Origin: Methylococcaceae bacterium
Lineage (GTDB): Bacteria > Pseudomonadota > Gammaproteobacteria > Methylococcales > Methylococcaceae
Assembly: GCA_004299145.1 (NCBI GenBank)
Contig: SCQD01000073.1
Coordinates: 1 to 52,915, forward strand
Reading direction: 5' to 3'
DNA: 52,915 nucleotides
The notes beneath the pieces are model-generated. The model was not told where the DNA came from, searched no databases, and saw nothing but the letters and a program-made list of their open reading frames with translations. A program made the translations under genes and the position numbers. Positions 42,328-50,246 of the stretch are shown piece after piece (positions within the stretch are counted from its first letter, which is position 1; every line of letters begins with the position of its first letter).

Positions 42328-42346
42328 ATAGGCGAATATCGCCTAT
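42328..42346. promoter_or_regulatory. Perfect 19-bp inverted repeat, operator-like
   Basis: ATAGGCGA-ATA-TCGCCTAT in the 270-bp gap between the divergent NYN and ccmG genes. It is symmetric and unlike the larger REP families, so it might be a regulator site for either gene. Confidence 0.4.
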
Positions 42347-42504
42347 CTGGGGGAAGTATAACGCCGATAATGGAAATATTGTATACCTCATCCCCGCCTC
42401 CACCTGGGCGCTCACTTCGCCCGCCAAACTGCGCCGGTTTTTTGTCCCAAGCCCCATAAGCCCGTAAACTGTGCGACCGCTTTTCTTTCATAAGGATACG
42501 CAAC

Positions 42505-43038
42505 GTGGCGCGTTTGCTGCCTTTAGTCATTTTTATCGTGTTGGTGGTGTTCCTGGCCATCGGCCTGACCCTGGACCCGCGCGAAGTGCCGTCGCCGTTC
42601 ATCGGCAAGCCGGCCCCGGCGTTTACTTTGTCCCAGGTGCGCGATGAAAACCAGTCCTTGAGCGTGAACGACCTGCAAGGCCGCGTGAGCCTGATCAACG
42701 TCTGGGCTTCCTGGTGCGTATCCTGCCGGCAGGAGCACCCGGTATTGTTGAAACTCGCCAAGGACAAGGTGTTGCCCATCTACGGCCTCAACTATAAAGA
42801 CGAACGCGCGGCGGCTAAGGACTGGCTGGCCCGTTTCGGCGATCCATACACGGCGTCGGCGTTCGATCCCGACGGTAAAACCGGCCTGGACTGGGGCGTG
42901 TACGGCGTGCCGGAAACCTTCGTCATCGACAAGCACGGCGTCATCCGTCACAAGCATACCGGCCCCGTTACCGATCAGGTGCTGGCGGAAGACATTCTGC
43001 CGCTGGTGGCGCGTTTACAGCAGGAGGCGGGACCATGA
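42505..43038 (+). CDS. ccmG: Thiol:disulfide interchange protein CcmG/DsbE
   Basis: The 177-residue membrane-anchored thioredoxin-fold protein has an N-terminal helix (LLPLVIFIVLVVFLAIGL), FIGKPAPAFTLSQV, the redox centre WASWCVSCRQEHP and a cis-Pro region GVYGVPETFVIDKHG. It reduces apocytochrome c thiols before haem attachment in the periplasm. ccmA-F are not immediately upstream, so the locus is split. Its stop overlaps the ccmH start. Confidence 0.92.
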   Translation: MARLLPLVIFIVLVVFLAIGLTLDPREVPSPFIGKPAPAFTLSQVRDENQSLSVNDLQGRVSLINVWASWCVSCRQEHPVLLKLAKDKVLPIYGLNYKDERAAAKDWLARFGDPYTASAFDPDGKTGLDWGVYGVPETFVIDKHGVIRHKHTGPVTDQVLAEDILPLVARLQQEAGP

Positions 43039-43589
43039 CCGTGCAGCGGAGTGCTTCAAATGTAGGGTACGCTGTGCGTACCTTCCGGCAAATGGTACGC
43101 ACAGCCTACCCTACCCTTTTGATATTGCTGCTTGGTGTGCTGGCATGGCCGCTGTGGACCAGCGCCGCCGCCATGGAACTGCGCCAGTTCGACGATCCGG
43201 CCAAACAAGCGCGCTACGAAGCCCTGATCAAGGAGTTACGCTGTCTGGTGTGCCAAAACCAGGCGCTGTCCGACTCCGACGCCGATCTGGCGCAGGATTT
43301 GCGCGACGAGGTATACCGCATCATCCAGAGCGGCAAAACCGATCAGGAAGCGGTGGATTTTCTGGTCGACCGCTACGGTGATTTCGTGCTCTACCGCCCG
43401 CCGTTCAATGCGCTGACCTGGCTGCTGTGGGGCGGGCCATTGCTGCTGGGCCTGGTAGGCTGCGGCATCGTGTGGCGCCAATGGCAACGCCACCGCAGCG
43501 CCACAGCTACGCCCATCCTCAGCGATGCCGACATCCAGCGGCTCCAACAACTTCGCGCCCAAGCGGATCGAACCGACGACCATTCATGA
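43035..43589 (+). CDS. ccmH: Cytochrome c maturation protein CcmH (CycL type)
   Basis: The 184-residue protein has the redox motif ELRCLVCQNQALSDSDADLA, an N-terminal hydrophobic segment (LLILLLGVLAWPLWTSAAAM) and a second helix (LTWLLWGGPLLLGLVGCGIV), which matches CcmH. It handles apocytochrome thiols with CcmG. The first 27 residues are encoded partly by palindromic repeat copy D (43062-43114). A normal family member would start near the hydrophobic segment, so the repeat has extended the N-terminus. An ATG at 43092 inside the repeat may be the original start. Confidence 0.92.
   Translation: MTVQRSASNVGYAVRTFRQMVRTAYPTLLILLLGVLAWPLWTSAAAMELRQFDDPAKQARYEALIKELRCLVCQNQALSDSDADLAQDLRDEVYRIIQSGKTDQEAVDFLVDRYGDFVLYRPPFNALTWLLWGGPLLLGLVGCGIVWRQWQRHRSATATPILSDADIQRLQQLRAQADRTDDHS
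43062..43114. repeat. Dispersed palindrome, copy D, inside ccmH
   Basis: GTAGGGTACGCTGTGCGTAC ... GGTACGCACAGCCTACCCTAC. It occupies codons 10-27 of the ccmH frame and stays in frame with no stop, unlike most intergenic copies. Confidence 0.85.
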
Positions 43590-44833
43590 TTGAATTTTTT
43601 CTCTGGGCCGGCGCGCTGCTGGCCGTCGCTTACCTTTTGTTTATACCCGCCCTGCTGGGCAAATCCGGATCAGCTGTCCCGGCCCAGGCCGTGCCCTTGC
43701 TGCTGTACCGGCAGCGGTGCCGCGAGTTGCAACAGGAACTGGAGCAGGGCAGCCTGGAGCCTGAAGCGTTCGAGCAGCTTAGCCGGGAGCTGGATTTGCA
43801 ATTGCTGGCCGATTCAGCAGACGCTTCCGGCCCTCACCCCAACCGGCTTCGCCCCCCTCGCTTCGCTCTCCCCGCAGGAGAGGGGCTTGCTGCAACGGCA
43901 CCGCGCTCCCAGGGCCGCTGGCCGGTGCTGCTCGCTTTGCTGGTTTTGCCGTTCCTGGCTTACGGCCTGTACGCCCATCTGGGCCGGCCGGATTTGCTGG
44001 ACGCTCCCGCCAACCTGGCGACCGCGCCCGACAGCAAAACCTTGAATGAAAACATCCAGCGCCTGGCGCAGCGCCTGGAGAATACGCCGGACGACCTGCA
44101 GGGCTGGATGCTGTTGGCCCGCTCCTACCAAGTGACCCAGCAGGCGGACAAGGCTCAGGCGGCTTACCGGAAAGCCATGGCTTTGGCGCCGGACAACCTG
44201 GACGTCAAAGCCCTGTACGCACAAGCGGTGGCGGAAAGCCAGGGCAACCGCCTGCAAGGCCGGCCCGCTCAACTTGTCGCAGACATTCTTGCCGCCGATC
44301 CCAACCATCCCACCGGCTTGTGGCTGGCGGGACTGGCGGCGGCGGAACGGGGGGACGCGCAGGCCGCGCTGGGCTATTGGCAAAAACTCAAAGAGCAATA
44401 TCCGGCCGACAGCGAAGAAGCCAAGCAACTCAGCGGCTATATGGCGGTGCTGGGGGAGCCGGTTGCGGCGCCGGCATCGGCGCCCAAGCTCAGCCTGACG
44501 GTCAACGTCAGCCTGGCGCCGTCATTGGCCGGCAAAGCGCAGGCGGAGGATACGCTGCTCGTGTTCGCCAAGGCGGTGGACGGCCCGCCCATGCCGTTGG
44601 CGATAGTGCGCAAGCAGGTGAAGGATCTGCCGTTGACGGTGACGCTGGACGACAGCATGAGCATGGCGCCGGGCATGAGTCTGTCGGCTTTCCCGCAAAT
44701 CCAGTTGGGCGCCAGGATTTCCAAATCCGGCCAGGCCATGCCGGCTGCCGGCGATTTGCAAGGGCTCAGCGCGCCGATAGCGCCGGTGGCGGGGCAGACC
44801 TATACGGTGGAGATCACTCAGCCGGTACCGTAA
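43586..44833 (+). CDS. ccmI: Cytochrome c biogenesis protein CcmI
   Basis: The 415-residue protein has an N-terminal helix (MIEFFLWAGALLAVAYLLFI), a second helix (PVLLALLVLPFLAYGLYAHL), a TPR domain (LQGWMLLARSYQVTQQADKA) and a C-terminal beta-domain with LSLTVNVSLAPSLAGKAQAE. The TPR part holds apocytochrome for haem ligation. Residues about 82-101 (GPHPNRLRPPRFALPAGEGL) are encoded by a CCCTCACCCCAACC-type repeat inserted in the linker. It overlaps ccmH in ATGA. Confidence 0.9.
   Translation: MIEFFLWAGALLAVAYLLFIPALLGKSGSAVPAQAVPLLLYRQRCRELQQELEQGSLEPEAFEQLSRELDLQLLADSADASGPHPNRLRPPRFALPAGEGLAATAPRSQGRWPVLLALLVLPFLAYGLYAHLGRPDLLDAPANLATAPDSKTLNENIQRLAQRLENTPDDLQGWMLLARSYQVTQQADKAQAAYRKAMALAPDNLDVKALYAQAVAESQGNRLQGRPAQLVADILAADPNHPTGLWLAGLAAAERGDAQAALGYWQKLKEQYPADSEEAKQLSGYMAVLGEPVAAPASAPKLSLTVNVSLAPSLAGKAQAEDTLLVFAKAVDGPPMPLAIVRKQVKDLPLTVTLDDSMSMAPGMSLSAFPQIQLGARISKSGQAMPAAGDLQGLSAPIAPVAGQTYTVEITQPVP
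43831..43888. repeat. CCCTCACCCCAACC-type repeat inside ccmI
   Basis: CCCTCACCCCAACCGGCTTC then CTCTCCCCGCAGGAGAGGGG. It is the same repeat class as in the palindrome at 4327-4578, here in frame within ccmI between its two membrane helices. Confidence 0.7.
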
Positions 44834-44895
44834 AGGCTAAAGGGGCTAGGGGCTAGATTTCTGGTCCCAGCCCCCTCCCGAGTCCCTGTCCCTGC

Positions 44896-45840
44896 TCAAC
44901 CGCAAACCCGATTCCGCCCTGCGGTCTTGGCCCGATAAAGCTGCACATCGGCGGCGGCGATCAGCGATACCGGCGTCACCGTGACGTCGCTGACCGCCAA
45001 CCCGATGGACACGGTGATGCCGGGCAGCGGCGCATGGTCGGGAAAACTGATCTTTTTATCGGCGGCTTTGCGGCGGATACGTTCCGCCACGGTAATCCCT
45101 TCTTCCTTGCCGGTATTCGGCAGCAGCACCAAAAACTCCTCGCCGCCATAGCGCACGCTGAAGTCATAAGGGCGCAGCGTGGTTTTCAAGACGTTGCCCA
45201 GCGCAATCAGCGCCTGATCCCCGCCGGGATGCCCCTGGCCGTCGTTGTAGGCTTTGAAGTGGTCCACGTCGATCAGCAACAGGCACAGCGGACGGTCTTC
45301 TTTTTGCGATTGTTCCAGCAGGCGGCCGAAAGCATTGTCCAGCCAGCGCCGGTTGTACAGCCCGGTCAGGCTGTCGACGTTGGCGTGACAGGACAATTCG
45401 AAAATGCGCGCCTGGTCTTCGATGATGCGCTGGGTGTTGGCCTTGATCCACCGGGTCATCAGCCTCAGCAGATTGCAGGCGATGGGGTTGGCGTCTTCCA
45501 CCAGCTGCTGGATGATGTCGCGGTGGATCGGCAATACCCGTGAAGGTGTTTTGGCGATGACGTAGGCGGATGGCTTGGTCCAGTCGATGACCGACATTTC
45601 TCCCACCGAGGTGCCCGCGCTCAGCTCGCGGATCTCCGGTGAATGCGGCGAGTTGAAATGCAGGCCGAAACTGCCGGACAGCAACAGGTAGACGTGATGG
45701 TTGTCGCGCTCCGGCGACAACAGGATTTCCCCCGCCGCCAGCCTCACCGGTTTGGATTGCTGCAAAACCATTTGCAAAATGGCTTCGGGAGCGTTGCGGA
45801 ACAGCTCGGTATTCGCGAGGTCGGTGCTGCTGAGGTTCAT
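44896..45840 (-). CDS. Diguanylate cyclase with N-terminal cNMP-binding-type domain
   Basis: The 314-residue protein has an N-terminal cyclic-nucleotide-binding-type barrel (GEILLSPERDNHHVYLLLSG, SVGEMSVIDWTKPSAYVIAK) and a C-terminal GGDEF domain with active-site YGGEEF. An RPYD (RxxD) feedback site lies five residues before it, so the enzyme should be product-inhibited. The Arg that contacts the cNMP phosphate in PRSA-type loops is not present (KPSA), so ligand binding is doubtful. The gene starts 2 bp after the stop of the cNMP protein upstream, so they are co-transcribed. It makes c-di-GMP. Confidence 0.9.
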   Translation of the reverse strand: MNLSSTDLANTELFRNAPEAILQMVLQQSKPVRLAAGEILLSPERDNHHVYLLLSGSFGLHFNSPHSPEIRELSAGTSVGEMSVIDWTKPSAYVIAKTPSRVLPIHRDIIQQLVEDANPIACNLLRLMTRWIKANTQRIIEDQARIFELSCHANVDSLTGLYNRRWLDNAFGRLLEQSQKEDRPLCLLLIDVDHFKAYNDGQGHPGGDQALIALGNVLKTTLRPYDFSVRYGGEEFLVLLPNTGKEEGITVAERIRRKAADKKISFPDHAPLPGITVSIGLAVSDVTVTPVSLIAAADVQLYRAKTAGRNRVCG

Positions 45841-45842
45841 GG

Positions 45843-46316
45843 TTACTCCATGATTTTGCCGTGCGCCATTCTATGGCGCCGACTGATGTATTTGCCGAGT
45901 TTCATCAGTACTTTGATGGCCAGTTGCGGGTTTTCCTTGATGAGCTGATTCAGCTGGTCGCTGGTCAACACCAGCAAGTCGGTTTCTTCGAGCGCCACCA
46001 CTGAGGCCGAACGCGGTTCGCCGTCGAACAGCGACATTTCACCCAGCACTTCACCGGCGTGCATCACCGCGAGTTGTACGCGGCGCTTGCTGACCAGATC
46101 TTCTTTGTAAACTTCGACGCGTCCCTTGACGATGATGCCCAGAAAAGAAGCGCGTTTGCCTTCGCTGATGATGATGGCGCCTTTGGGGGCCGTCAACAGG
46201 TCCATGTATTTAACCAGGGCCTGAACGTCGGCCCATTCAAAATCGCGCGCCCATTTGCTGTCGTCCAGCAGTACGCATTTTTCGTGGAGAGTGGCTTTTT
46301 TCTTATTATCCGTCAT
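45843..46316 (-). CDS. Stand-alone cyclic-nucleotide-binding protein
   Basis: The 157-residue single-domain protein has a CRP-type beta-barrel: GAIIISEGKRASFLGIIVKG, VLGEMSLFDGEPRSASVVAL, with the phosphate-binding Arg in EPRSASVV intact. There is no helix-turn-helix, so it is not a classical CRP. It lies directly upstream of the cNMP-GGDEF gene and downstream of a class III cyclase gene, which suggests it reads the cyclase product and acts on its neighbour. An alternative ATG six bases upstream (46322) exists. Confidence 0.85.
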   Translation of the reverse strand: MTDNKKKATLHEKCVLLDDSKWARDFEWADVQALVKYMDLLTAPKGAIIISEGKRASFLGIIVKGRVEVYKEDLVSKRRVQLAVMHAGEVLGEMSLFDGEPRSASVVALEETDLLVLTSDQLNQLIKENPQLAIKVLMKLGKYISRRHRMAHGKIME

Positions 46317-46348
46317 GATCATGCCAGCCTGAAATGATTGTTTGCTCG

Positions 46349-46489
46349 TTCCCAACCTCCAGGTTGGGAATGCGGTTCAGAAGCTCTGGCTTCTTGTCCC
46401 GTCGGGAGTTGCTGCGATGCCGGCCTCTTGTCAAGGAACTGGAAGCCGGAGCTTCCAAGGCCGGGTTCCCAAGCTGGAGCTTGGGAACC
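46349..46489. repeat. Composite palindrome of TTCCCAA-type REP units
   Basis: TTCCCAACCT-CC-AGGTTGGGAA (46349-46370) and GGTTCCCAAGCTGGAGCTTG (from 46464) are mirror units, with smaller stems (AGAAGCTCTGGCTTCT and GGAAGCCGGAGCTTCC) between. A related unit is at 48842-48891. It separates the cyclase gene from the cNMP-binding gene. Confidence 0.75.
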
Positions 46490-46547
46490 AGCCGAATCCA
46501 GCGATAGCCGTGCGGCACAGGGGGCTGGTTTCAGCGTCGCCGATGGG

Positions 46548-46625
46548 TTTCAAGAAGCCTTAGTCATTCCGCGAGGACGCGGCGGCTTTCAAGAAGCCTT
46601 AGTCATTCCGCGAGGACGCGGCAGC
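46548..46625. repeat. Tandem pair of a 39-bp repeat
   Basis: TTTCAAGAAGCCTTAGTCAT continuing to CGCGAGGACGCGG occurs twice in tandem, at 46548-46586 and 46587-46625, with one base different. Inverted relatives are at 51741-51783 and about 51988-52050. Confidence 0.85.
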
Positions 46626-46656
46626 TTTGGTGGGCGGTGCCCACCCTACGATCCGC

Positions 46657-48792
46657 CTACTTGCGCAACAACACGACTAGGCTGCCGGTCTCCCCCCCAG
46701 CCAGCCGCCGGGCATGATAAACCGCAAGCGGATCGTCGGGATGCTTTTCCGCCAATCGCGCAAATGCCGCAGTGGCTGCCGGCGCTTCCGCTTCCATCAG
46801 GGCATAGGCTTCCAGGTAGGCCTGGGTGGATTCCGCTTGCGCTTGTGCTTCCGACAGCGGTTCAAACGCGGTCACCGCCTGGGTTTTGCCTTTCACGATC
46901 AGCCGGCCCATCGGCCTGCCCTTGAAGTCTGGGCATTGCGCCACGGTGGCGCCGCTGACACAGGTGGCGGTGCCGAATTGCGCGTTGATCCTTTCCAACC
47001 GTGCCGCCAGGTTCACGGCATCGCCCAGCGCTCTATAGTCCAGCATCGCCTGGCCGCCGAAATTGCCGACCAGCACGGTGCCGGTGTTGACGCCGATGCG
47101 GGTGCGGCCAAACGGGATGCCCAACTCTCTTTGCCGCCGGCTGAATGCATCGGCAAAACGCCCCATGGCCAGGGCACAGGCGACGGCCCGCGCCGCGTGG
47201 TCCGGCTGCGGCAACGGCGCCGAAAACATCACCGCCACCGCGTCGCCGGTAATCCGATCCAGCGTGCCGTCGTAGCGGAAAGCGATGCCTATCATGCCGT
47301 TCAGGTATTCGTTCAACAAGCCCGACAGCACGTCGGGCTGGTGCTGTTCCATCAGCGGCGTGAAGTCCGCCAGGTCCGTCATGACGAAAGAACACTCGCG
47401 GTAAACGCCGCCCAGTTCCAGGTGTTCCGGGTGGGCTTGCAGGTATTTGACCCGGTTCGGCGACACGTAGCGCGAAAAAGCGTCGCGTATCCAGCGCTGC
47501 TCGCGCTCGGTACGCAAATAGCGCGGCACCAGCATCGCCACGAATAACAACACCAGCACGCGCACCGGATAGAGGGGGTCGAGCATCAGGCGCCAGGCCT
47601 CAAACAGCCACAGCGCAAACGCGAACAGCCCCGTTATCGTCGCTGCCGCCAGCACCACCGACCATACCGGACGAAAGCGCGCCAGCAGCAGCGACAGCAG
47701 TCCCCACGCGCCGATCAACAGCGCCGTCACAAAATCGTTTTCCCAGCCCGGGCGCTGCAGGTAGGTGCCGCTCAACAATTGCTCCAACAGCTGGACGTGA
47801 CCTTCGACGCCGGGGATGACTTCGCCCAGCGGGCTGAACGTGGTATCGCCCAAACCCTTGGCGGTGGCGCCGATGAAGACGACGTGGTCCTTGATCAGCC
47901 GCCGCTCCACCGTGCCGGCCAGCAGGTCTTGCGCGGAAATATAGCGCTCGGTCGCCAGCGGTCTGAAGTGCAGCCACACCCGTCCATCCGGCGCGGTCGG
48001 CAAAAAACCGCGCCGCCCGAGGTCTATGCCCTGGATGCCCGATGCCAGGCCGTGCCGCGCCGCATCGGGCGGCGAGACTTTCAGCGTGAGCTGGCTCAAG
48101 CCCAGCGATACCCGTAGCGCTTCCAGGCCCAGGCTGGGATAGAGTTCGTCGCCGATGTCGTGCAGCAACGGCAGGGCGCGCAACACGCCATCGTGGTCGG
48201 GCGCCAGCGATACCACGCCGCCGCCCTGCGCGGCGTTATCCAGCAGCGGCAAATTGGCGATGCCGCCCGCATAGCGCGGCAGCCAGGCGCGCGCATCGCC
48301 GCCGAAGCTGAGAAAACGCGCTTTGGCATGAGGCAGGGCCATGGCTGTGGCGACGGGCTCGGCGGGAAAACCGGTGACCACCGGACCGCGCTTGAAGCTG
48401 TCCGCCAGCAGTTGGTCATGCGCGGGCAGCTTTCGCAGCATCTCGCCCAGGGCCGGATGCTCCGGCCAGTGCAAGGCCAGTTGCTCGGGAGAACTGCGGT
48501 CCGCTTCCGCCAACACAATGTCGAACACCACGACTTGGGCGCCCCACTCGAACAGCCGGTCCACGATGCGCGCCAGCAGGGTGCGCGGCCACGGCCACTG
48601 GCCCAGACTGTTCAGGCTGGCGTCGTCGATGGCGATGACCCGGACCGGCACGGCGTCCTGATAGCCGGCGGGGTGCAGCGCTTGCAGTTGATCGAAAGCG
48701 ATTTCGCGGATGCGTGCCCTGAAAGGCGGGTCCTGCAACTGCACGAACAGGGCCAGCACGATGATGGTCAAGGGCAACAGGTTGCGCATCAT
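46657..48792 (-). CDS. CHASE2-domain class III adenylate/guanylate cyclase
   Basis: The 711-residue membrane protein has an N-terminal helix, an extracytoplasmic CHASE2 domain (residues about 25-330: VRVIAIDDASLNSLGQWPWP, VVVFDIVLAEADRS, VVFIGATAKGLGDTTFSPLG), several transmembrane helices (about 355-430), and a catalytic domain (about 465-640) with metal site FVMTDLADFTPL, RITGDAVAVMF and DYRALGDAVNLAARLER. A cNMP is the product; ATP versus GTP cannot be read. It follows the FecR gene and precedes a cNMP-binding protein and a cNMP-GGDEF protein. Confidence 0.93.
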   Translation of the reverse strand: MMRNLLPLTIIVLALFVQLQDPPFRARIREIAFDQLQALHPAGYQDAVPVRVIAIDDASLNSLGQWPWPRTLLARIVDRLFEWGAQVVVFDIVLAEADRSSPEQLALHWPEHPALGEMLRKLPAHDQLLADSFKRGPVVTGFPAEPVATAMALPHAKARFLSFGGDARAWLPRYAGGIANLPLLDNAAQGGGVVSLAPDHDGVLRALPLLHDIGDELYPSLGLEALRVSLGLSQLTLKVSPPDAARHGLASGIQGIDLGRRGFLPTAPDGRVWLHFRPLATERYISAQDLLAGTVERRLIKDHVVFIGATAKGLGDTTFSPLGEVIPGVEGHVQLLEQLLSGTYLQRPGWENDFVTALLIGAWGLLSLLLARFRPVWSVVLAAATITGLFAFALWLFEAWRLMLDPLYPVRVLVLLFVAMLVPRYLRTEREQRWIRDAFSRYVSPNRVKYLQAHPEHLELGGVYRECSFVMTDLADFTPLMEQHQPDVLSGLLNEYLNGMIGIAFRYDGTLDRITGDAVAVMFSAPLPQPDHAARAVACALAMGRFADAFSRRQRELGIPFGRTRIGVNTGTVLVGNFGGQAMLDYRALGDAVNLAARLERINAQFGTATCVSGATVAQCPDFKGRPMGRLIVKGKTQAVTAFEPLSEAQAQAESTQAYLEAYALMEAEAPAATAAFARLAEKHPDDPLAVYHARRLAGGETGSLVVLLRK

Positions 48793-48841
48793 GGTGGAAG
48801 GACGCTTGGCACGGTTACGTTTTGGCGCGTCGGCTTGGGCT

Positions 48842-48891
48842 GGTTCCCAAGCTCCGCTTGGGAACCCATGCCGCGAAGCTCCGGCTTCGCG
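48842..48891. repeat. TTCCCAAG-type REP hairpins upstream of the cyclase
   Basis: GGTTCCCAAGC ... GCTTGGGAACC (48842-48866) and CGCGAAGCTCCGGCTTCGCG (48872-48891). The sequence is close to the units at 46349-46489. Confidence 0.75.
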
Positions 48892-48977
48892 TTAATTTCA
48901 GAGCGCTACGATATAACGCCGTGTTCCGGTGAGAAGCCGGAGTTTCAAGACGGAGTTTCAATCACACTCTCCCCGGC

Positions 48978-50246
48978 TTAGGGCCCAAGCCGTCCTCCCG
49001 GTGGTGGCGACGGACCCGGCGGAAAACCGGGCGGCGGACCGGGGAACTGGCCCGGTGGTGGTCCTTGCGGTGGGCCGGCAGGCGGACCCGGCGGCGGGCC
49101 TTGCGGCGACACAGGCGGTGGCGGTGGCAAACCGGGCGGCGGAGGTGGAGGCGGTGGATGCTTGGCGGCACCGCCCGAAAAATTCTGCAGCAACGGCGGC
49201 GGCGGACCACCCGCGCCGGCACCCGGCGCGCCAGGGCCACCGATGCCGCCGCCCGGCAGCATCGGGCCGGCTCCACCGCCCGGTAGGGGAAAGCCGCCCC
49301 CGCTACCCGGCAACGGGGGCGGGGCGCCACCCGGCAGCGCTCCACCAGCGCCCCAAGCAGGCGGGGGTAGTCCGGCTCCCGGCGGAGGCGGGGGCGGTGG
49401 GACACCCGGTGGCGGTGGTGGCGGTGCTCCAGGCGGGGGCGGAGGTGGCGGAGTACCCGGCGGAGGCGGTGGCGCTCCGGGCGGGGGCGCACCCGGCGGC
49501 GGAGGCGGCGGGGTGCCCGGTGCCGGTTGCTGACCAGAGCCGACGGGTTTGGCGGAAGTTCTGCCGGAGACCTGTCCCAGCGGGTCCAGCTTGATGTCAC
49601 TGAGCATCGGCATCACGGCCGGCCCGGCCACCAGGGCGTTCTGGCCGGCGGCGATGCTGAGCAGCCCTGCGGTATTGGACAGTTCCACGCGACCGGCCAG
49701 TACGCTGACGTTCAAGGCATGATCGAGCAGGGCCGAATACTCGGTGCCGCGCACCGCGAGATTGGCCAGGCGGGTCTTCAGCAGATAGTTGGCTTTGTCC
49801 ATGCGCCCGGTCAGCGTGTGCATCAGCCCGTCGATCAGGCTGAACTGCGCCCGATCCGCCGCGTTGCCGTTGTATTGGTACTCGTCCAGCGCAAAGCGCG
49901 TGTCCCGGTACAGGGTGAGCAGGCTTTCGTCGCTGAAGCGAATCTGCGTTTGACCGTCGCCGGTGACGATGGTATCGCCGCTGTACAACGGCATTTGCCG
50001 CGTGGCCGCCAGGGTCTGGCCGGCGCGTAGCACCTCGACTTGACCGGACAGCGCCAGAATCGCGCCGGCGCTGTCCAGCGCCCACGCCGCCGGGGTAAAA
50101 GCCAGCAGCCAGACGATGATCCACAACCTCGGCGCGGATAGCCCGGTCTCGTCTTCCCAATGCCCCGTTGTAGGGTACGCTGTGCGTACCTTGAGGCGCT
50201 GAAGGTACGCACAGCGTACCCTACTCCACAGGCTAGCGTTTTTCAT
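48978..50246 (-). CDS. FecR-domain protein with a long Pro/Gly-rich tail
   Basis: The 422-residue protein starts at an ATG (50246) that overlaps the end of the outer-membrane gene. The first 25 residues contain palindromic copy E; a signal-type segment follows (IIVWLLAFTPAAWALDSAG). The FecR domain (about 57-230) has SGQVEVLRAGQTLAATRQMP, SGDTIVTGDGQTQIRFSDES and LANLAVRGTEYSAL. From about residue 240 to the end the chain is almost only Pro and Gly (PPPPPPGAPP, GPPAGPPQGPP). A Pro-rich tail could span the periplasm or contact a partner, which is inference. A TTG start closer to the signal is possible. Confidence 0.8.
   Translation of the reverse strand: MKNASLWSRVRCAYLQRLKVRTAYPTTGHWEDETGLSAPRLWIIVWLLAFTPAAWALDSAGAILALSGQVEVLRAGQTLAATRQMPLYSGDTIVTGDGQTQIRFSDESLLTLYRDTRFALDEYQYNGNAADRAQFSLIDGLMHTLTGRMDKANYLLKTRLANLAVRGTEYSALLDHALNVSVLAGRVELSNTAGLLSIAAGQNALVAGPAVMPMLSDIKLDPLGQVSGRTSAKPVGSGQQPAPGTPPPPPPGAPPPGAPPPPPGTPPPPPPPGAPPPPPPGVPPPPPPPGAGLPPPAWGAGGALPGGAPPPLPGSGGGFPLPGGGAGPMLPGGGIGGPGAPGAGAGGPPPPLLQNFSGGAAKHPPPPPPPPGLPPPPPVSPQGPPPGPPAGPPQGPPPGQFPGPPPGFPPGPSPPPGGRLGP
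50170..50224. repeat. Dispersed palindrome, copy E, inside the FecR gene
   Basis: GTAGGGTACGCTGTGCGTAC ... GGTACGCACAGCGTACCCTAC, in frame in codons 8-26 of the FecR gene. It sits between the start codon and the signal peptide. Confidence 0.85.

Noticed and set aside
46548-46625. Possible CRISPR array
   Set aside because: Two tandem copies with no spacers and no cas genes; the unit recurs inverted elsewhere as a dispersed repeat.
48929-49594. A 221-codon plus-strand frame
   Set aside because: It is antisense to the proline/glycine-rich tail of the FecR gene; low-complexity composition explains the open frame.
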